Assembly: GCA_013329135.1 (NCBI GenBank)
Contig: DUKU01000161.1
Span: 11,304 to 22,759 of the forward strand
Length of the DNA: 11,456 nucleotides
Direction of reading: 5' to 3'
Source: Thermoplasmata archaeon
GTDB lineage: Archaea > Thermoplasmatota > Thermoplasmata > UBA10834
Below the pieces are notes generated by a model. It searched no databases, was not told the DNA's origin, and saw only the letters and a program-made list of their open reading frames with translations. The translations under genes were made by a program, and so were the position numbers. Below are positions 7,679-11,456 of this stretch, in pieces. The first letter of the stretch is position 1, and each line of letters opens with the position of its first letter.

Positions 7679-7684
7679 TTAATT
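7679..7684 (+). promoter_or_regulatory. TATA-like box for dtd2, supporting the GTG start
   Basis: TTAATT is preceded by a purine-rich GAAAGGG that could serve as the TFB-recognition element. It is centred about 26-27 nt before the GTG at 7708, fitting a leaderless transcript. It lies back to back with the metE-like promoter in the same 109-bp gap. Confidence 0.5.
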
Positions 7685-7707
7685 CCGGCCTCGTCGGTAT
7701 TGTGTCC

Positions 7708-8529
7708 GTGAAGCTGATAGTGACCTCGTCCGAGGACAACGCGTCCATGAACATCCGCGCGAGGCTCCTGGAGAAGGAGAGTTGGGCCGAGGACGGCGAG
7801 TTCGATTCGCATCCAGTGCTCTCCCACGGGGAGTTCAGGATGGTCCAGGTCGACAGGATACATCTGGACGAGGATTTCATCGACGATAGGTTCGAGAAGG
7901 CGAGCAGGTCCCGGCCAGATGTCGTGATATTCGCTTCAAGACACCGGGCCGAGTCCAGGATACCGACTCTGACGGTCCATGCCGTCGGCAACTACTCCTC
8001 CGCCGATTTCGGGGGAAGACCGTCGACCCTGAGCTGGGCACACCCTGGATTCATGACATCGGCCCTGAGGATCCTAGCGGTCAAGGCGCAGGGCATGGGG
8101 TTCAACGTATCATTCGAGACGACCCACCACGGGCCGATCCTCGGGTCGCCGGTGTTCTACATCGAGATCGGCAGCTACGAGGAGCTCTGGGGCAGGGAGG
8201 ACGCCGCCGAGGCGATAGCGGCATCGATACTCGCGATCAGGGACGACGGATATCCGAAGGTGCTCGGTGTGGGAGGCGGGCACTACGCCCCCAGGTTCAC
8301 GGACATCGCCCTTGGCAGGAAGGTATCCATCGGCCACATGGCCGCGAACTACGCCTTGGACGCGCTCAACGACGACCTCATACTCCAGATGTCCGAGAAG
8401 AGCGGTGGCGCGAAGATGGTCTACTTCCACAAGAAGAGCATGCCCAAGCAGAAATACAGAGAACTCAGGGAACGGTTCTCATCCCAAGGCATCAAGGAGA
8501 TCAGCAGCGACGACCTCGAGCCACTCTGA
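7708..8529 (+). CDS. dtd2: D-aminoacyl-tRNA deacylase, archaeal DTD2/GEK1 type
   Basis: DTD2 hydrolyses D-amino acids wrongly attached to tRNA (chiral proofreading) and in some lineages also removes aldehyde-modified aminoacyl adducts. It is a cytoplasmic translation quality-control enzyme found in archaea and plants. The 273-residue product has the family's conserved blocks in order: SSEDNASMNI at 7-16, IFASRHRAESRIPTLTVHAVGN at 74-95 (core ASRH), FETTHHGP at 136-143, FYIEIGSYEELW at 150-161, GVGGGHYAP at 187-195 and SIGHMAANYALD at 207-218. Length is normal for the family. The start is a GTG (Val-Lys-Leu-Ile-Val), chosen because family members begin just before this beta strand and because a TATA-like box sits about 26 nt upstream; a GTG at 7702 is the only close alternative. 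The frame continues to 7453, but that stretch overlaps metE-like antisense and has no family similarity. It shares a divergent promoter region with metE-like and ends 6 nt from pyrH on the other strand. Confidence 0.93.
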   Translation: MKLIVTSSEDNASMNIRARLLEKESWAEDGEFDSHPVLSHGEFRMVQVDRIHLDEDFIDDRFEKASRSRPDVVIFASRHRAESRIPTLTVHAVGNYSSADFGGRPSTLSWAHPGFMTSALRILAVKAQGMGFNVSFETTHHGPILGSPVFYIEIGSYEELWGREDAAEAIAASILAIRDDGYPKVLGVGGGHYAPRFTDIALGRKVSIGHMAANYALDALNDDLILQMSEKSGGAKMVYFHKKSMPKQKYRELRERFSSQGIKEISSDDLEPL

Positions 8530-8535
8530 CAGCGT

Positions 8536-9216
8536 TCAGTCCACGATCGTGCCCACGCACTCCTTCCCTTCGAGGGCGAGCTTGAGGTTCTTCATGCTGC
8601 GCCCATCGACAATCGTTAGCGGTATGTGCGTGCGCATGAGCACCTCCGCGCCGATCGGGTCGAACACCGTCGTCGGGCCCGCGCCCTCAGCGGTCCCAGT
8701 CACCAGTCTGACGAGCTCCTCGTGAGACATGCGCGGGATCCTCTTGGCGCACACGTCCTTCTTTGGGTCCGCGGTGTAGGCTCCATCCACGGACGTGGCG
8801 TTCACGAGCCTCGTGGCGCCCACGCGCTCCGCCAAGCGGGCTGATACGGCGTCCGTCGTCACCCCTGGGGTAACACCGCCCATGACGACGATAGGATATC
8901 TGGCACCAGCGAGAGCGGCCTCCTCATACTCCCTCGGGGGCTCCGGACAGGCGTGTTCCTTGAGGGCGGCGACAAGGAGCCGCGCGTTGAGCCTTGTCGC
9001 ATCGATGCCCATGAGGTCCAGGTACTGCTCTGTCGCCCCGAGGCTCCGTCCCGCCCGTATGTAGAACCTCGCGATCCTGCCTCCGCCCGCTACGATGTAC
9101 AGCTTCGTGTTCGAAGACACTTCGACGAGCATCCGAGCGAGCTCGGACAGATAGGCGGACGGGTCCTCGTCCTTCACGAGAACCGACCCTCCCAGCGACA
9201 AAACCGTGATGTCCAT
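8536..9216 (-). CDS. pyrH: UMP kinase (uridylate kinase), archaeal type
   Basis: The enzyme phosphorylates UMP to UDP with ATP in pyrimidine nucleotide synthesis. The 226-residue product belongs to the amino-acid-kinase fold and has the short archaeal PyrH length. It shows SLGGSVLV at 7-14 (phosphate-binding GGS), VAGGGRIARFYI at 42-53, GIDATRLNARLLVAAL at 70-85, VVMGGVTPGVTTDAV at 110-124, NATSVDGAYTADPKKD at 139-154 and FDPIGAEVL at 185-193. The block around MGG usually reads MGGTHPGHTTDA in relatives; here both His are replaced (VTPGV), a mild deviation. The ATG at 9216 is chosen because the protein starts directly before the first strand, as in relatives, and an AAAGGT ribosome-binding-like sequence lies 7 nt upstream. 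The longer frame to 9381 would run antisense into aRF1 and is rejected. Glutamate kinase and isopentenyl phosphate kinase share the fold, but the motif set fits UMP kinase better. Confidence 0.92.
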   Translation of the reverse strand: MDITVLSLGGSVLVKDEDPSAYLSELARMLVEVSSNTKLYIVAGGGRIARFYIRAGRSLGATEQYLDLMGIDATRLNARLLVAALKEHACPEPPREYEEAALAGARYPIVVMGGVTPGVTTDAVSARLAERVGATRLVNATSVDGAYTADPKKDVCAKRIPRMSHEELVRLVTGTAEGAGPTTVFDPIGAEVLMRTHIPLTIVDGRSMKNLKLALEGKECVGTIVD

Positions 9217-9223
9217 CTGCTCA

Positions 9224-9229
9224 ACCTTT
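9224..9229 (-). promoter_or_regulatory. Ribosome-binding-like site deciding the pyrH start
   Basis: The minus strand reads AAAGGT, followed by 7 nt and the ATG at 9216. This is a partial match to the anti-Shine-Dalgarno complement and supports the short pyrH form. Confidence 0.45.
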
Positions 9230-9261
9230 ATTATGAAGAACGCTCTAACCCGTACAAAAAG
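9227..9261. promoter_or_regulatory. Compact divergent promoter region between pyrH and aRF1
   Basis: Two AT-rich elements lie in the 64-bp gap. The one at 9253-9261 (TACAAAAAG on the plus strand) is centred about 24 nt before the aRF1 ATG, giving a leaderless aRF1 mRNA. Read on the minus strand, the same element is about 41 nt before the pyrH ATG, giving a leader of about 14 nt that contains AAAGGT. The other, TTTATTAT at 9227-9234, could instead drive aRF1 with a leader of about 24 nt. The sequence alone does not decide between them. Confidence 0.45.
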
Positions 9262-9280
9262 CTTGGGACTGGATTCTATC

Positions 9281-10507
9281 ATGACCGAGCTTACAGAACT
9301 CCAGAAATACGAGTTCCGCCGGAGCTTCGAGGAGGTACGGAAGATTGCCGGCCGAGGCACGGAGCTCATATCTCTGTACATCCCGCCGTCAAGGCAGATA
9401 TCAGATGTCGCGGCTTACCTGAGGAACGAGTACTCACAGTCATCGAACATCAAGTCGGCGAGCACGAGGAAGAACGTGCAGTCGGCGATCTCGTCCATCC
9501 TGGCAAGGCTCAAGGGGTTGAGGCAGCCCCCGGAACACGGGCTGGTGTTCTTCGTAGGGCACCGGTCCACGTCTGCGGACCAGACGCAGATGATACAGTA
9601 CGTGCTCGAGCCGCCGGACCCGGTCCAGACGTTCATATACCGATGCGATTCCGGGTTCTTCACGGAACCTCTCGACCAGATGCTGGAGCACAAGGACACC
9701 TACGGCCTCATCGTGATAGACAGGGGCGAGGCCACCATCGGCATCCTCCACGGCAAGAGGATCGTGCCCATCAAGAACATACCATCCCTCGTGCCGAGCA
9801 AGCACGGCAGGGGAGGTCAGTCCGCGCGCAGGTTCGAGAGGCTGATCGAGATAGCGGCCCACGAGTTCTACAAGAAGGTCGCCGATGTCGTCAACGAATC
9901 GCTCCTGTCGAACAAGGAGCTCAAGGGCGTGCTCGTGGGAGGACCAGGCGCGACCAAGGATTTCTTCGTCAAGAGCGAGTACCTCCACTACGAACTCCAG
10001 AAGAAGGTCATCGACACTTTCGACACGGGCTACACGGACGAGTACGGACTCCATGAGCTCGTCGAGAGGGCCAGGGAGGCGCTCAGGGGCATCGACCTCA
10101 TGAGGGAGAAGGACCTGATGCAGAAGCTGTTCGAGGAGATCAGGAAGCCCGACGGGGGCCTCTCCATATACGGCGAGGAGCAGGTCAGGAACGCCCTCAT
10201 GATTGGCGCGGTCGACAAGCTCCTCTTGTCCGAGGACATGCGGAAGGTGAAGCTCGACTTGAAGTGCCCGTCCTGCGGCTTCACGAAGGAGGGGCTGGCA
10301 AGAGACTCCACCGTGGAGTTCAAGTGCGACAAGTGCCAGAAGATCATGGATGTCGAGCAGACCCATGACCTAGTGGGCGACCTCCACAAGGAGGCCGAGG
10401 ACCACAACACGAAGGTTGAATTCGTATCAGGTGAATCGGAGGAGGGCGAGCTGCTGAAGAAGGCCTTCGGCGGCATCGCGGGGATATTGCGGTTCAGGGT
10501 GAACTGA
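9281..10507 (+). CDS. prf1: Archaeal peptide chain release factor 1 (aRF1)
   Basis: aRF1 recognises all three stop codons in the ribosomal A site and triggers release of the finished protein. The 408-residue product is full length. The N domain carries GRGTELISLYIPP at 24-36, NIKS at 56-59 and the YxCxxxF motif (Tyr120, Cys122, Phe126), both used for stop-codon reading in the eRF1/aRF1 family. The middle domain carries GRGGQS at 176-181, whose GGQ (178-180) enters the peptidyl transferase centre. The C domain has a four-Cys zinc-ribbon insertion (Cys329, Cys332, Cys349, Cys352), common in archaeal members. These motifs separate it from Pelota, which lacks NIKS and GGQ. The ATG at 9281 is chosen because family members start with a similar ELxxYEFRR-type segment; an upstream ATG in frame at 9206 would overlap pyrH. 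argS follows after 4 nt, so the two are probably one transcript. Confidence 0.97.
   Translation: MTELTELQKYEFRRSFEEVRKIAGRGTELISLYIPPSRQISDVAAYLRNEYSQSSNIKSASTRKNVQSAISSILARLKGLRQPPEHGLVFFVGHRSTSADQTQMIQYVLEPPDPVQTFIYRCDSGFFTEPLDQMLEHKDTYGLIVIDRGEATIGILHGKRIVPIKNIPSLVPSKHGRGGQSARRFERLIEIAAHEFYKKVADVVNESLLSNKELKGVLVGGPGATKDFFVKSEYLHYELQKKVIDTFDTGYTDEYGLHELVERAREALRGIDLMREKDLMQKLFEEIRKPDGGLSIYGEEQVRNALMIGAVDKLLLSEDMRKVKLDLKCPSCGFTKEGLARDSTVEFKCDKCQKIMDVEQTHDLVGDLHKEAEDHNTKVEFVSGESEEGELLKKAFGGIAGILRFRVN
10498..10502 (+). promoter_or_regulatory. Shine-Dalgarno sequence for argS inside the aRF1 3' end
   Basis: GGTGA, complementary to the 3' end of 16S rRNA, lies 9 nt before the argS ATG at 10512 and within the last codons of aRF1. 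It suggests internal initiation on a two-gene message, unlike the leaderless-looking first genes in this window. Confidence 0.55.
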
Positions 10508-10511
10508 GGAC

Positions 10512-11456
10512 ATGGCACAGGATCCGTTCAAGACTTTCAAGGAACAGACGGCGAAGGCGCTCTCGAAGGCGTTGGCCGAGCTCGGGATAGAGGCCGAGCC
10601 GACGCTCGACCGGGCGCCTGAGGGCATGGGAGACCTCGCGTTCCCTTGCTTCCCGCTCGCGAAGAGGATGCGCAGAGCCCCTGTCGTCATCGCCCAGGAG
10701 ATTGCGTCGAAGATCGCGCCCGAGGGCATGATCGAGCGGATCGAGGCCAAGGGCGGATACGTCAACTTCCATGTGCGCTTCGAGGACCTGGCCCAGGTGG
10801 CGCTCGAGGACGCGGTCGCTCGGAAGGACGAGTTCGGCAAGGGGGAGCCCAAGGGCGTCAGGATACTCCTCGAGCACACGAGCGCGAACCCGACCGGGCC
10901 CCTTCACGTGGGCAGGGCGAGGAACCCGATCATCGGCGACACGGTCGCCAGGATACTGCGCATGGCCGGGTACGATGTCACCACAGAGTTCTACGTGAAC
11001 GATGTCGGCCGCCAGGTGGTCATCATGACCTGGGGGGTCAAGCACCTCACCCTCGAACAGGAGCCGGAGAGGGACGCAGACCACTACAGGCACGTGTTGT
11101 TCTACCAGCAGGCCAACAAGCGCGCTGAGGAGGACCCGGAGGTCCTGGCGCAGGTCGATCAGATGCTCCTGAAGCTGGAGCACGGGGACGAGGAGACCGT
11201 CAAGCTCGCAAGGGAGGCGTGCGAGAAGGTGCTCGCGGCCATCACCGAGAGCATGAAGAGGATCAACATATCGTACGACGGGTTCACTTGGGAGTCCACG
11301 TTCGTCCAGAACGGCACCGTGGACAAGGTCGTGGAGAAACTCAAAGCGTCCGAGCACTGCAGGGAGGTCGACGGCGCGTACCACCTGGAGCTGGAGAGCT
11401 TCGGCATAAGCGGCCGGGAGACCAAGTGGGTGTTCACAAGGGCCGACGGAACCTCT
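10512..11456 (+). CDS. argS: Arginyl-tRNA synthetase, 3'-truncated by window end
   Basis: This class I synthetase charges tRNA-Arg with arginine. The frame is open from the ATG at 10512 to the last base, giving 315 residues, a bit over half of a normal ArgS; the KMSK region and the anticodon-binding domain lie beyond the window. The N-terminal tRNA-binding domain (about residues 5-92) has the family segment GDLAFPCFPLAKRMRRAP at 40-57. The catalytic domain begins with EHTSANPTGPLHVGRARNP at 121-139, including the HIGH-equivalent HVGR at 132-135, and continues with IIGDTVARILRMAGYDV at 140-156 and EFYVNDVGRQ at 159-168. The visible end, TRADGTS, matches the start of the family's RADGTSLYxTRD motif. 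The start lies 4 nt after the aRF1 stop with a GGTGA 9 nt upstream. The second His of HIGH is Arg here. Confidence 0.95.
   Translation, partial: MAQDPFKTFKEQTAKALSKALAELGIEAEPTLDRAPEGMGDLAFPCFPLAKRMRRAPVVIAQEIASKIAPEGMIERIEAKGGYVNFHVRFEDLAQVALEDAVARKDEFGKGEPKGVRILLEHTSANPTGPLHVGRARNPIIGDTVARILRMAGYDVTTEFYVNDVGRQVVIMTWGVKHLTLEQEPERDADHYRHVLFYQQANKRAEEDPEVLAQVDQMLLKLEHGDEETVKLAREACEKVLAAITESMKRINISYDGFTWESTFVQNGTVDKVVEKLKASEHCREVDGAYHLELESFGISGRETKWVFTRADGTS

Noticed and set aside
7453..7707. 85-residue N-terminal extension of DTD2
   Set aside because: It is antisense to metE-like; homologues begin at the GTG near 7708 and a TATA-like box supports that start.
7599..7991. 131-residue N-terminal extension of the MetE-like protein
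   Set aside because: It is Ser/Arg-rich, antisense to dtd2, without family similarity, and it passes through the divergent promoter.
9206..9280. 25-residue N-terminal extension of aRF1
   Set aside because: It overlaps the pyrH start and has no counterpart in the family as I know it.
9217..9381. 55-residue N-terminal extension of PyrH
   Set aside because: It is antisense to the aRF1 start region; archaeal UMP kinases begin directly before the GGS strand.
9440..10366. 308-residue open frame antisense to aRF1
   Set aside because: It lies entirely within a gene with unambiguous aRF1 motifs; it is low-complexity Arg/Leu/Val/Glu-rich and typical of frames opposite GC-rich genes.
10494..11384. 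296-residue open frame antisense to argS
   Set aside because: The plus-strand frame is clearly ArgS and stays open to the window end; the antisense product shows no recognisable domain.
1..11456. tRNA genes, CRISPR arrays, transposases, integrases or attachment sites
   Set aside because: The gaps between genes are all 109 bp or shorter, and I found no cloverleaf, regular repeat array or mobile-element protein.

Overview
The window looks like part of a GC-rich archaeal chromosome, most likely euryarchaeal in the broad sense. Thermoplasmatota is a guess that I cannot prove from the sequence. The archaeal signal comes from an archaeal/eukaryotic-type PheS, a DTD2 (GEK1-type) D-aminoacyl-tRNA deacylase, a short archaeal-type UMP kinase, an archaeal class-I release factor (aRF1) with NIKS and GGQ motifs, and AT-rich TATA-like boxes about 24-28 nt ahead of several start codons (leaderless-style archaeal promoters). 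Codon use is GC-ending, with many AGG (Arg) and ATA (Ile) codons.

Layout. 1-1500 (+) is pheS, cut at its 5' end by the window edge. Converging on it is an MFS drug-efflux-like transporter (1522-2793, -). Next on the same strand is a large STAND-type ATPase with an N-terminal winged helix and C-terminal TPRs (2861-5290, -), preceded by a clear TATA box. Then come a second MFS transporter (5366-6652, -) and, 16 nt upstream of it, a short MetE-like protein (6669-7598, -); these two form a probable operon. A 109-bp divergent promoter region separates metE-like from the D-aminoacyl-tRNA deacylase dtd2 (7708-8529, +). pyrH (8536-9216, -) converges on dtd2 with a 6-nt gap. A 64-bp divergent promoter region then leads to aRF1 (9281-10507, +) and argS (10512-11456, +, cut by the window end), spaced like an operon.

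Biology. The outer parts are core translation and nucleotide genes: tRNA charging (pheS, argS), chiral proofreading (dtd2), termination (aRF1) and UMP phosphorylation (pyrH). The middle, about 1.5-7.6 kb, is an accessory-looking block of two exporters, a ligand-sensing STAND regulator and a MetE-like methyltransferase. A plausible inferred reading is a stress- or small-molecule-responsive efflux module beside housekeeping genes. No gene-free stretch exceeds 300 bases; the longest is the 109-bp gap between metE-like and dtd2. I saw no tRNA, rRNA, CRISPR array, insertion sequence or convincing terminator.
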